DNA from: Hypomesus transpacificus
Taxonomy: Eukaryota; Chordata; Actinopteri; Osmeriformes; Osmeridae
Assembly: GCF_021917145.1 (NCBI RefSeq)
Contig: NC_061081.1
Location: 2,386,058-2,450,057 of the forward strand
DNA length: 64,000 nt
Direction: 5' to 3'
Made by a program: the position numbers and the translations under genes. Under the pieces are notes generated by a model. That model saw only the letters and a program-made list of their open reading frames with translations. It made no database searches and was not told the origin of the DNA. Shown piece after piece: positions 38,204 to 48,800 of this stretch. Numbering within the stretch: the stretch's first letter is position 1; each line of letters begins with the position of its first letter.

Positions 38204-39925
38204 CTATAAATTGGTCTCTCCTGAGTGAACACGTTGGTGTCTCTCTAAGACTCCTGACTGACTGAAGCTCTTCCCACACTGATCACAGTGGTACGGCTTC
38301 TCTCCAGAGTGAACACGCTGGTGTCTCTTTAAGACTCCTGACCGACTGAAGCTCTTCCCACACTGGTCACAGTGGTACGGCTTCTCTCCTGAGTGAACAC
38401 GCTGATGTCTCTCTAAGTGTCCTGACTGACTGAAGCTCTTCCCACAATGATCACAGTGGTACGGCTTCTCTCCTGAGTGAACACGCTGGTGTGTCTCTAA
38501 GTTTCCTGACCGACTAAAGCTCTTCCCACACTGGTCACAGTTGTACGGCTTCTCTCCTGAGTGAACACGCTGGTGTCTCTTTAAGACTCCTGACCGACTG
38601 AAGCTCTTCCCACACTGGTCACAGTGGTACGGCTTCTCTCCTGAGTGAACACGCTGATGTCTCTCTAAGTGTCCTGACCGACTGAAGCTCTTCCCACACT
38701 GGTCACAGTGGTACGGCCTCTCTCCTGAGTGAACACGCTGGTGTCTCTTTAAGACTCCTGAGCAACTGAAGCTCTTCCCACACTGGTTACAGTGGTACGG
38801 CTTCTCTCCCGAGTGAACACGCTGGTGTCTCTCTAAGTCTCCTGACCGACTGAAGCCCTTCCCACACTGGTCACAGTGGTACGGCTCCTCTCCAGAGTGA
38901 ACACGCTGGTGTCTCTTTAAGTCTCCTGACCAATTGAAGCTCTTTCCACACTGGTCACAGTGGTACGGCTTCTCTCCAGAGTGAACACGCTGGTGTATCT
39001 CTAAGTTTCCTGACCGACTAAAGCTCTTCCCACACTGGTCACAGTGGTACGGCTTCTCTCTTGAGTGAACACGCTGGTGTCTCTTTAAGACTCCTGAGCA
39101 ACTGAAGCTCTTCCCACACTGGTCACAGGAGTACGGCTTCTCTCCTGAGTGAACACGCTGGTGTCTCTCTAAGTCTCCTGACCGACTGAAGCCCTTCCCA
39201 CACTGGTCACAGTGGTACGGCTTCTCTCCTGAGTGAACACGCTGGTGTGTCTTTAAGACTACTGACCGACTGAAGCTCTTCCCACACTGGTCACAGTGGT
39301 ACGGCTTCTCTCCTGAGTGAACACGCTGGTGTATCTCTAAACATCCTGACTGACTGAAGCTCTTCCCACACTGGTCACAGTGGTACGGCTTCTCTCCAGA
39401 GTGAACACGCTGGTGTCTCTCTAAGATTCCTGACTGACTGAAGCTCTTCCCACAATGATCACAGTGGTACGGCTTCTCTCCTGAGTGAACACGCTGGTGT
39501 CTCTCTAAGTTTCCTGACCGACTGTAGCTCTTCCCACACTGGTCACAGTGGTACGGCTTCTCTCCTGAGTGAACATGCTGGTGTCTCTTTAAGACTCCTG
39601 ACCAACTGAAGGTCTTCCCACACTGGTCACAGTGGTATGGCTTCTCTCCTGAGTGAACACGCTGGTGTGTCTCTAAGTGTCCTAAGCTCTTCCCACACTG
39701 GTCACAGTTGTGATGTCTGGCCTTTTCCGTGTCCATGCTCCCTTCGGCGGGGACTGGGGGGAGGGAAGAAGTGGTGTTGGGGCGTGGTCGAGAGGACAGA
39801 GTCTCTGGTCTGATCTCTCCACTCCTCAGCAGAGAGACGTACAGGTCATGGTGGCACCTCTTAATGTGCTTGTCGGGGTAGATCTGGGCAGTGAAGGAGA
39901 GAGGACACTGGGAGCAGGAAAACAC
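38204..39925 (-). CDS. Polydactyl C2H2 zinc-finger protein, copy 3
   Basis: The N-terminal 73 residues, including CSQCPLSF, LLRSGEIRPE and the shortened finger, match copies 1 and 2. The 17-finger array is a different set: the order of helix types (W-V-R, R-N-R, Q-I-R, Q-C-I, R-V-T, R-D-R, C-V-R and so on, at positions -1, 3 and 6) departs from copies 1 and 2 after the first finger. All 17 fingers keep both Cys and both His, and the array ends cleanly HQRVHSGETNL. The product would be expected to recognise a different DNA sequence from its neighbours. The nominal start is GTG, and the same TAG lies six codons upstream (about 39941-39943). Confidence 0.85.
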   Translation of the reverse strand: MFSCSQCPLSFTAQIYPDKHIKRCHHDLYVSLLRSGEIRPETLSSRPRPNTTSSLPPVPAEGSMDTEKARHHNCDQCGKSLGHLETHQRVHSGEKPYHCDQCGKTFSWSGVLKRHQHVHSGEKPYHCDQCGKSYSRSGNLERHQRVHSGEKPYHCDHCGKSFSQSGILERHQRVHSGEKPYHCDQCGKSFSQSGCLEIHQRVHSGEKPYHCDQCGKSFSRSVVLKTHQRVHSGEKPYHCDQCGKGFSRSGDLERHQRVHSGEKPYSCDQCGKSFSCSGVLKRHQRVHSREKPYHCDQCGKSFSRSGNLEIHQRVHSGEKPYHCDQCGKSFNWSGDLKRHQRVHSGEEPYHCDQCGKGFSRSGDLERHQRVHSGEKPYHCNQCGKSFSCSGVLKRHQRVHSGERPYHCDQCGKSFSRSGHLERHQRVHSGEKPYHCDQCGKSFSRSGVLKRHQRVHSGEKPYNCDQCGKSFSRSGNLETHQRVHSGEKPYHCDHCGKSFSQSGHLERHQRVHSGEKPYHCDQCGKSFSRSGVLKRHQRVHSGEKPYHCDQCGKSFSQSGVLERHQRVHSGETNL

Positions 39926-41634
39926 CAGAGTCTGGGACGACTATCCTGGTCCTGGAAAAGAGAGAGGGAATTTATTTTTATACAAACATCATAGTTTTAA
40001 AATGACAAGCTTTGGTAAGGGAAGGGATTAACAGGTTTCAATCCTGGTCTGTGGGTTTAATGGTTGTTAGAGGTAGTAATGGAAGAGAGACTAATGTACT
40101 ATTGACATTAAAATCAATGGTCTTCTACTATACAAATGGAGTTACGGTCAATAATATTGTAGGTTAAGGAGAGCCTTGCCACTCCCTATTAAACCCCATT
40201 GTACCACATTTTGTTGCAGTTTTACCAGAGTTCCTCTGGGAGTGATCGCGGTCGAGTGCAAAATGAATGGGAGTCTATGGAGCTAAACGGCTACATTTGT
40301 CTCTTTCGCCTGATTGTCGTTGATAAATCTCAGTTTTGATTGTAGTTTTTGCATGTTCAACATGGATTATAGGTCGAAAGTTGAATGAACGAGTACTTAT
40401 GTCCTTTTGATTTCTTACAGGGTGAGTCGTTGTTGCCCATAATACGCTAGCATTCTGCTAATGAATGCTGATTGGTTAGTGAAGGACTGATACGACCAGA
40501 GCTCCCGCTTGATGGCATCTGAAGCGGAATCAGAATGTCAGAGCATTAGCAACATAAGCAAGCCAAAACTCTTTCTAGCATGTGTATTGACAGGGAGAGC
40601 CTAACCTGTCAGCTTTGTTGTCGATGCCTTGAGAGAAAAAAGGAAGTGACCAGAGCTTGCTGTAAAGCAGTAGCTCTGGTCGTACAATGTGTATGACGTC
40701 AATGACATTTTCAAAAGCTTTTTAGAACAGAAAGGCTGTAAAAAAATCTAACAGCCACCAGTTTGTCTTTTTTTGCCTCCCCTTTCGAATTCAGAATTCA
40801 AATTACTAGAAAAAAAGTATATCCTGAGAAAAGTGGATTTTGAGGGGTATAGCTCCATAGACCTCATATTTGTAGTCAGAATTTTAGTCTGAAACCTTTC
40901 CGTTGGGCTGTGAGTATAGGGTGTTTCAACCGAACCCGGAAGAAAATGCGGCTCTTCGCTAAATTGGATAGACCTACAACCAATCAGAGCAACGTAATAT
41001 GTTGTTTGTTGAAAACGAATTCAACCCAAGCGCTCTTTGGTGACGTGGTTGATCATGTTACCGTTGATCATCTGTCCATCATGTATAAAGCCCGCCCTGA
41101 CAATTTGATTGGTCTGAACAGCTCTTGTTCGGGCATTAGTTTATCCCGGACCGAGCAATTCCAGACTGAACTTCCCGACCAAATTATTTTGTGGGCGGGG
41201 CTAAGTTCAGCTGGCAGCCAGGCTACCATAGACCTCCATCCATTCTGCACTCGCTCGTTAGCGCCCTCACATGGAACTGCAACCAGTTCAGAGCCCGGAA
41301 GTTTCCCGAGTGGCAGTTCTCCCTATTTTAGACATTCTCTGACTACGTTTAATTATAAATAACGTAAAGTAAGGAAACAGCGCTTAATCGGCCGTGACTG
41401 ACGTCAACGCAGCAAACCACGAGAAGCTGAAATGTCTGACTTCACAGAGCCGTTTTCAACTCCTCCCCGACTGCTCTAGCGGCTACTCTCGCCGGTCGTT
41501 TCATGCAGCCGCAGTCCATGTCGAACGCACCTAAAGTATACCGTCTAACTAGACAACATCTGTATCACGACCGGCACAGTACTAGCCACAGTTAACTTAT
41601 GTATTGTGAACAGCCATATTAGCTAAATAATTAG

Positions 41635-42160
41635 TGTTGGAGGCTCGAAAGTGGTTCTTAGTGGTGTAAGAATTAACAGGCTTGGAGTCAGGAGATTGAT
41701 TACAAAGGCTTTCGTCTTTATTGCTTAGGCTCTTGGGAACACGCGGAACTTCTCTAGCCAGAGAAGTCTGACATGTATTCAATAGACAAGAACTTTTATA
41801 CAGTCCTACCTACGTCACACAGATATCTTTGGCAATTATCAGACAACACGTAGTTTGTTCAAGATAAACAGATGTCCACCCTCATTTGTCACTCTTATGC
41901 AACCAGTGGCTCTAAAGAGAAGGCACCACGCTATCAGGTCATCCTGACCTGACTTCCTACTGGAAAGAACATTCTAACGGGAGGGGAGAGTGACTCACCC
42001 AGAGCGTTCTTACCCCATAACTGAATATGGGACAAAAACAAGTCTCCTCTTTAGCCTAATTCCTTACATGGGGCTGTTTCCTCTCCTCAACTGACCCCTG
42101 TCCTGCTTCTTTCTGCACGTACCACCTCTCCCTACACTTGGCCCAAAAAAGGCCCCAACA
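41635..42160 (-). mobile_element. Candidate solo LTR
   Basis: The segment starts TGTTGGAGGCTCG and ends GGCCCCAACA, giving short inverted termini TGTTGG/CCAACA. It interrupts the unit sequence after CTAAATAATTAG. On the minus strand an AATAAA (about 41721) sits about 80 bases before the CTCCAACA end, as in an LTR with a short R-U5. There is no clean target-site duplication (TTAG versus TAAG) and no second LTR, so the call is tentative. Extra non-unit sequence continues to about 43195. Confidence 0.5.
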
Positions 42161-43195
42161 TAAGCTAGTAAATAATTTATAATACATTACAGTACAATTC
42201 ATGAACTGTCATCACTAGCTGCATCACGGGCACGGCACTATCCATATTTCCAGTTATTAATATTTGTGACATCTTAATCACAAAATGCATCACGGGCACT
42301 GTGCACTAGTGAATATAGCAACGGGAACAATGCTCGTACGACTTTATAAAGGATGCATGTATTAAAGTTATGTATTGTATTTATGTTCTATGAACTTAGA
42401 AGTGTGCTCAGGCTTAAACATTGTGTCTCACACAGGGTGTGGGAAACAGGCTGTATTTGTGTCGTAATCTCTCCATTTCAGAAGCAACATTGAAACCGGG
42501 CTGAGACAGCACCCGAGCAGGTGGGACGCGTAGGCAAGAACAACTCCCTACTGCACAGGAGAACATGCTCAACCGTCTTCTTGTGTTTTTTGTTTTACTG
42601 CAGTGTATAATATATGCTGGGGCAGGGACAGATAGTCAGTTGGACTTAGTGAACCAGCCAGAGGCATTGTTAGACATAAACTCTACTGGGGCACAGGCCC
42701 CTATTCATATCCTTTTTTTTCTTTCAAGCTTGCTGTGCACAACGCACTACTAGGCTACAGAAACTCCCCTTGCTTAACCCACTATACAACAGTTCAGGGA
42801 CGCAGGTTCATATCAGCTTTGGCAGGGACATCAATTGATTGGGATACTGCGTGAATTTTTTTCAGGGATTATCATTCTAAATGAATGCACTGACTAATAA
42901 AGAAAATTGTTAAAACTCAAACTTTAGATTTTACTGGGGCACAGCAGAAATATACTGGAGCACGTGCCCCAGTAAAAAGGGTCTTACGATGCCCATGGAA
43001 CCAGCCCAAACTCTGTTGCGGGTAGGAAAACGTAGACATTAGACAACCCCAGAGCTCTGTACTTGTTGATTTCCAACTGCTGCATTAAAGCTGATATTAT
43101 CGGACCTCTGCAACTCCAGACCACTCTTTCTAGAACACAGATTTGTGTCATTGAATACCATCATAACATTGGATTAGACACAACATGTTGAATCC
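42161..43195. other. Non-unit sequence of unknown origin
   Basis: This kilobase separates the candidate solo LTR from the point where unit homology resumes at CAACTCTGCAGC. It contains repeated GCATCACGGGCAC motifs and CTGGGGCACAG / GTGCCCCAGTA motifs that look like old transposon sequence. I recognise no gene. Confidence 0.4.
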
Positions 43196-43338
43196 TTCAG
43201 CAACTCTGCAGCTACAGTGGTGACACTGGCAGTTAACTTTGTTACTGTACAGCAGCTAGCATTAGCACCGTCGACTGGTTAACTTAATCTAAACTGACAA
43301 TGCGACATTAACTTCCCAACAGACGAATTTATGTAATT

Positions 43339-44496
43339 TGTTAAGGATAGTGTAAACTGGGTGTTGAGAGGAAGAATGATACATGGTTAAGCATCGGACC
43401 AAGTTATTTGTAGTTTAATTAGTAATGATGCAATCACAAGATACACAATGAAAACAATACACCAAGATGTCCGTAGTCTAGTACAATGAATCAGTCGATG
43501 ATGCAACAGCAGTCATCCCACCAAAACAGAGTATAAGATTAGAACGAACGAAGGCCTTCGTTGAGAAAGTGGTCGTGACAGAATATCAGAGAAAGTTCTG
43601 CCCCTCCCAAGTTCTGTCTCCCCGCCCTTGGGAGACAGATCTTGTACTCCCCAGAGAGGGAGGTCTGGTGAGTGGCCATTGGTCAGGAGACCTTGGGGTG
43701 GCTATTGTTAACCAATTAAATGTCCAGGGCGTTCATGCTGGCGCAAGGTGGGCAGTCCACGGACCTGGTGATGTTAGGAGAGGGAGGGGGCAGAGAAGAC
43801 CCACAGGTCTGGTGTTGTTCAGGGAGGGGGGTGGACGAGACCCACAGGTCTGATGCAATCCAAGGGGGGGGGGGGGGGGTTTGAGTTCTCCAGAGTTGAG
43901 AGCAGGTCATCTCGAGGTCCTGATGATATACGGGGTGGGGTCTTCAAGGGGAAGGGGAGAGGGTAAGACCACTCCTAGGTCAGATGATGTAAAGGGGCAG
44001 ATGGGCTCCAAGGAGAAGGGGGCATCCAGTGAGAAGGGGGGGGGGGGGGGGCAGAGTCTCCAGGGGAAGGGGGCATCCAGTGAGAAGGGGGGGGGGGGGG
44101 GCAGGGTCTCCAGGGGAAGGGGGCATATTATCCATAGTAAGAACTGTCCGGTCTGACTCGTCCTGAAGCAGAGAAGAGTTATGTTCCCAGCATCACCTTA
44201 TCTCCCAAGTTGACACTTTTACTCCCATGAGCTGACTAGCTCATTGTGCTCACACCAGTCCCTGAGCGTCACAAACTCGCCTCCCAAGTCAGTTTGCCTG
44301 ACATCTGCATTCTTGTCCACACACCAAAGTTACATTTCAATGTTTCTTATCTGTTACTTTATTAAATCAATTGATCACATTCAATATTTGTATCTTAGTT
44401 ATTAGCATTACAAAACATGTGTGTTTACATATTCATATTAGATATTGATTGGTATAGCAGCATTGATCAGCAGTATAATGCTATCATTTCCTCACA
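43339..44496 (-). repeat. Left LTR (3' LTR in element orientation)
   Basis: 1,158 bp. In element orientation it starts TGTGAGGAAATG and ends CCTTAACA. It contains an AATAAA (minus strand, about 44361-44366) and three long C runs on the element's sense strand (G runs of 15-16 on the plus strand). Confidence 0.92.
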
Positions 44497-44505
44497 ATCC
44501 CTCCT
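44497..44505 (-). promoter_or_regulatory. Polypurine tract of the LTR element
   Basis: On the minus strand AAGGAGGGA(T) lies immediately before the TGTGAGG start of the left-hand LTR, the position where plus-strand DNA synthesis is primed in retroelements. It directly follows a 23-base palindrome (44506-44528, arms TTGACACCAC and GTGGTGTCAA). Confidence 0.7.
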
Positions 44506-45117
44506 TTGACACCACTATGTGGTGTCAACATTAAAACTGGATATTTTAAAGTTTCATGGATCCCTCCTTTCACACCCTCTAAAGGGTGTGACAACACAAA
44601 TTCAAAATATACCAGTCTGGCAGTAAAGGCAAATCAGTTGTTAACTAGGTTAAACATGCGTAAAACACTTAAGCAATGAACCAAAATACAGTCAAACTAG
44701 ATGTTAAAATGCAAAATCAGTCGATAACTAGGTTAAACATGCGCATATGGTCATCAAAACAGTCAAAATTTAATATTTTTAAAGTTTTCATGGATCCCTC
44801 CTTTCACACCCTTTAAAGGGTGTGACTACACAAATTTAAAATATTATGAACCTGTGTGAGCAAACAATGGAGGTTAGTTCAGATGAGCAATAAGAAACAG
44901 TCAGTCAGATTACAGGAAGATATATATGACTTTTTTTTTTTTTTCTAGAACTCACCCTCCTTTCACACCCTCTAAAGGGTGTGACGCCTTACGATCAGTC
45001 AATCTGTTAAACAGAACATTAAAAGAGTCAATACATGTAGAAAGAAACTGTTAATTCGGACAGGATATTTTAAAGTTTTCATGGAATCCCTCCTTTCACA
45101 CCCTTTAAAGGGTGTGA
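44506..45117 (-). repeat. Palindrome plus polypurine repeats upstream of the 3' LTR
   Basis: Four 22-base palindromes with arms TCACACCC and GGGTGTGA around TYTAAA lie at 44570-44591, 44804-44825, 44963-44984 and 45096-45117. A fifth, variant palindrome lies at 44506-44528. On the element's sense strand each is followed at once by AAAGGAGGG, the same purine string used at the LTR border. Three share wider flanks (ATATTTTAAAGTTTTCATGG and ACACAAATTTAAAATAT) that can lengthen the stem. They could be RNA hairpins for export or packaging, or duplicated polypurine primers. Function not known. Confidence 0.85.
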
Positions 45118-45513
45118 CAACTAACACAAAATTTAAAATATCCCGTTAAGGAACACAATGCTTAGAACGATAATAATGAGACTATGCAGCGTTATGGCCA
45201 AGTGGTGTGGACACACTGGACACAGTGGGAAAACCCTAATGATGTTATAGGGGAAAACCCACCGTCACTCCGCAGAGTGGACATTCGACATCCATGTACC
45301 CACGGCAGACCTGAACATACTCACAGGTCCCCTTCACCACATACATACAACTGTAGCCAAGCTTTTAGAATTGTAATAAAATAAATTTGAGAACATTGAA
45401 TAACAATCAAACTGGATATTACTGATTAAGATATGTCCCAGTGTAAATAAGGACGTGATTAGTGAAAGTAAAGGGGTTCAAAAGATAATGCCGTGAGGAA
45501 AGAGAACATGGCC

Positions 45514-46031
45514 CTAGCGACAGCCGTCGCTCCAGTCCTGTCCACTTGTAGCCTCACAGAAACGCTCGATCTCTGAGTGAACTTCAAATTCCACAATTTC
45601 CTCCAGATAACACTGTGCCTGCTGCCCTAGATTGGCTGCAAGTGTGAAGGTTCGACTATAATTTGTGATGCCAGCTTCTCGAAATATTCTGCTTGTGCTG
45701 GATACTGTTCTTTTATTTCCTCCTTGTTTATGCACTGCAGCGATCCTGCAAACACAAGTTTGTATTCTTCCTCAGTTAATGCCACTCTTCTGTTGGTTGT
45801 GGGGTCTTTTTTACCGCTGCCTTCTTTAAACCCAGTATCTGGGTTGACTGTGTATTTGGTCTGCCACCAGTCTAATATTTTATAACCTGGCCTTAATTCA
45901 ACGTGCGATGGACGCCACTCCATTTGTCCTCTCCTTAAAGACACATAAACATAATTTTCTCTTGTTTGAAACAGACATAAAACAAACATGACAGATACAT
46001 ATAGGCAACATAAGGCAAACATAACAGACAC
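45514..46031 (-). pseudogene. Open-frame remnant of the LTR element, function unknown
   Basis: Two overlapping minus-strand frames. The upstream one ends at 45627; it has an internal ATG at about 45923 and contains GYKILDWWQTKY and LTEEEYKLVFAG. The second frame (from about 45735 to 45514) continues with AANLGQQAQCYLEEIVEFEV, so a frameshift probably separates parts of one original reading frame. By position, after the leader and far from pol, it could be a relic of gag or an accessory gene. I recognise no family, and there are no catalytic or zinc-knuckle motifs. Confidence 0.4.
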
Positions 46032-46079
46032 ACACAGATAGCAAGGTCACGTCTGACCATAAATACTTGTTGTTCCACC

Positions 46080-46330
46080 ACTGGTTGGAATCAAACAATA
46101 ACAGCTGTAGTAATGCCATGTACCACTAGTCGGAGCCAGACAAAATAGAACTGCAATAATGCCATCCACCACCAGTCGGAGCCACAGACAAAACACAACT
46201 GCAATAATATAATCCACCACCAGTCTGAGCTCACCAACCACCCAACTGCCACCAGCCGGATCCAGGCTAGTAACAGCTGCAACCCACTGTCACCAGTCAA
46301 TGCCAACCACCAAAATAATTGTAACCTGTT
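46080..46330. repeat. Degenerate CCACCAGTCGGAGCC repeats
   Basis: About four imperfect copies of a roughly 65-70-base unit containing CCACCAGTCGGAGCC and AACTGCAATAATGCCATCC, inside the LTR element between the GA tract and the open-frame remnant. Confidence 0.6.
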
Positions 46331-46383
46331 GCTGGTCGTAGCTGTGGGTAGAGTCTCAAAGATCCATACATACACATCAGTAT

Positions 46384-46385
<2 letters not shown>

Positions 46386-46431
<46 letters not shown>

Positions 46432-47045
46432 AGGAGTTTAGTTGGCACCGGTAGGTCTCAGCTCCTTGACCAGAGAGAGGTAAAGAGAGAGAGAGACATA
46501 GAGAGAGAGAGAGAGAGAGAGAGTGTGTGTAGTGCAAGAGAGGGGAGGGGAGGAGAGGGGTGGGGAGGTGTGTGAAGGGAGAGAGTGTGTGAGAGGGGAG
46601 TGGTGGGGAGGTGAGGTGTGTGAAGGGAGAGACGAGAGGGTGTGTGAGAGGGGAGGGGTTGGAGGGGAGGGGTTGGGAGTTGAGGGGAGGTGTGTGAAGG
46701 GAGAGAGTGTGTGAGGGGGGGAGGGGAGGGGAGAGAGGAGAGGAGGGGGGAGGAGAGGAGAGGGGAGGTGGGGAGAGCGAGAGAGAGAGGGCGAGAGTGA
46801 GAGAGTGTGTGAGAGGGTAGGGGTTGGAGGGGTAGGGAGTTGAGGGGAGATGTGTGAAGGGAGAGGAGAGGAGAAAGGAGAGGAGAGGCGTGGAGAGGGG
46901 AGGAGAGGAGAGGGGAGGAGAGGAGAGGAGAGGGGAAGGGAAGGGAGGGGAGGTGTGTGAAGGGAGAGTGTGTGAGAGGGGAGGGGTGAGAGGAGAGGAG
47001 AGGGGAGGGGAAAGGTGCGAGGGGAGAGATACACATTATTAACCC
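46386..47045. repeat. GA- and GGGA-rich low-complexity region
   Basis: A (GA)n run (46386-46429) and then about 500 bases of irregular GGGAGA/GTGTGTGA purine repeats. Long open frames on both strands here are compositional artefacts. Confidence 0.9.
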
Positions 47046-47236
47046 AACAATGCTAAGAGATAGCGAGAGAGAGAGAGAGAGAGAGCGAGAGAAAGGGAGA
47101 GAGAGAGAGCTTGTCTAAAATGCGCCATGCTCGAACCTCGGCATGGCCCCATCCCGACAATGCAATAGAGAGAAAGGGAGAGAGAGCAAGAAAGGGAGAG
47201 ATACACATTATTAACCCAACAATGCTAAGAGATAGC

Positions 47237-47268
<32 letters not shown>

Positions 47269-47380
47269 AAGGGAGAGAGAGAGAGCTTGTCTAAAATGCG
47301 CCATGCTCGAACCTCGGCATGGCCCCATCCCGACAATGCAATAGAGAGAAAGGGAGAGAGAGCAAGAAAGGGAGAGATTC
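47029..47380. repeat. Two tandem copies of a 176-base repeat, plus a partial third
   Basis: The block that starts with ACACATTATTAACCCAACAA and contains GCTCGAACCTCGGCATGGCC occurs at about 47029-47205 and 47206-47380. A diverged third partial copy follows to about 47460. They lie in the leader of the LTR element. Confidence 0.85.
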
Positions 47381-47518
47381 TGCTTGTGAAATGTGCCCTG
47401 CTCGAACCTCGGCATAGCCCATTCCAGCAATGCAGTAGATAGGGAGAAAGAGAGAGAAAGCAAGAAAAAGAGGTTTGCTACTCCTTAAATCTCCACAAAC
47501 ATATTATTTACGTCTATC

Positions 47519-48510
47519 TCAAACAGCCAGGTGCTCCCGTCACAGTGCCGCATTCTGCCGGACCCCACCTCGTTTTCCAATAGACACACTTAGAAACAGC
47601 CAGGTGTTCCCGTCACAGTGTGACCACTGCCAGGCAACGCCCCGTACCACGTAGAAACTGCCGAGCGCTCCTGTCACAGTGCCACATTCTGCCAGACCTC
47701 ACCTCGTTTCACAATAGACACAATTAGAAACAGCCAGGTGTTCCCGTCAGTGTGACCACTGCCAGGCAACGCCCCGTACCACGTAGAAACTGCCGAGCGC
47801 TCCTGTCACAGTGCCACATCTGCCAGACCCCACCTCGTTTCACAATAGACACAATCAGAAACAGCCAGGTGCTCCCGTCACAGTGTGACCACTGCCAGGC
47901 AACGCCCCGTACCACGTAGAAACTGCCGAGCGCTCCTGTCACAGTGCCACATCTGCCAGACCCCACCTCGTTTCACAATAGACACAATCAGAAACAGCCA
48001 GGTGCTCCCGTCACAGTGTGACCACTGCCAGGCAACGCCCCGTACCACGTAGAAACTGCCGAGCGCTCCTGTCACAGTGCCACATCTGCCAGACCCCACC
48101 TCGTTTCACAATAGACACAATCAGAAACAGCCAGGTGCTCCCGTCACAGTGTGACCACTGCCAGGCAACGCCCCGTACCACGTAGAAACTGCCGAGCGCT
48201 CCTGTCACAGTGCCACATCTGCCAGACCCCACCTCGTTTCACAATAGACACAATCAGAAACAGCCAGGTGCTCCCGTCACAGTGTGACCACTGCCAGGCA
48301 ACGCCCCGTACCACGTAGAAACTGCCGAGCGCTCCTGTCACAGTGCCACATCTGCCAGACCCCACCTCGTTTCACAATAGACACAATCAGAAACAGCCAG
48401 GTGCTCCCGTCACAGTGTGACCACTGCCAGGCAACGCCCCGTACCACGTAGAAACTGCCGAGCGCTCCTGTCACAGTGCCACATCTGCCAGACCCCACCT
48501 CGTTTCACAA
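47519..48510. repeat. 133-bp minisatellite in the LTR-element leader
   Basis: Seven near-complete copies and one partial copy of a 133-base unit that contains AGCCAGGTGCTCCCGTCAC and CCGTACCACGTAGAAACTGC. The copies from about 47858 onward look identical; the first ones differ by small indels. The unit is not a multiple of three, so the recurrent open frames seen on the minus strand are accidental. There are no unique spacers between copies, so it is not a CRISPR. Confidence 0.95.
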
Positions 48511-48780
48511 TTACAAATGTATCATTGAGTTTGCATCAACGTTAATCTCTCTATGGACAATTTGATTCAAAGTGTGCAGCCCAGAGTCACAGTACAGTGC
48601 AGTTTAAAGACACTCACTCCTAAAAGCTAAAGTCCTAAGCTATGCAGATTTCGTTTAAACAGGCTCTGCTTACCCTATTTTTGTGGATATCCAAGTGAGT
48701 GTCAGTGAACCACAGCTGTCCCGCTCCTGCCGGCTGGGGTCCCCTTCTCAGGGACCTCTCGTCCAGATCTCTCACCCAGG

Positions 48781-48798
48781 CACGTCGGAAGGTCACCA
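48781..48798 (-). promoter_or_regulatory. Primer-binding-site-like sequence
   Basis: Two bases after the LTR end, the minus strand reads TGGTGACCTTCCGACGTG. Its complement ends in CACCA, as a tRNA 3' end would. From memory, tRNA-Trp ends CACGTCGGGGTCACCA, so this site would match it with two extra bases. This is the usual position of a retroviral primer-binding site. Confidence 0.65.
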
Positions 48799-48800
48799 AT

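Noticed and set aside
46458..47036. Frames of 190-200 residues rich in Ser, Pro and Leu on the minus strand
   Set aside because: Compositional artefacts of the GGGAGA repeat in the LTR element.
47519..48510. Regular repeats that could suggest a CRISPR array
   Set aside because: Units abut without unique spacers, are 133 bases long and lie in a eukaryotic retroelement; a minisatellite.
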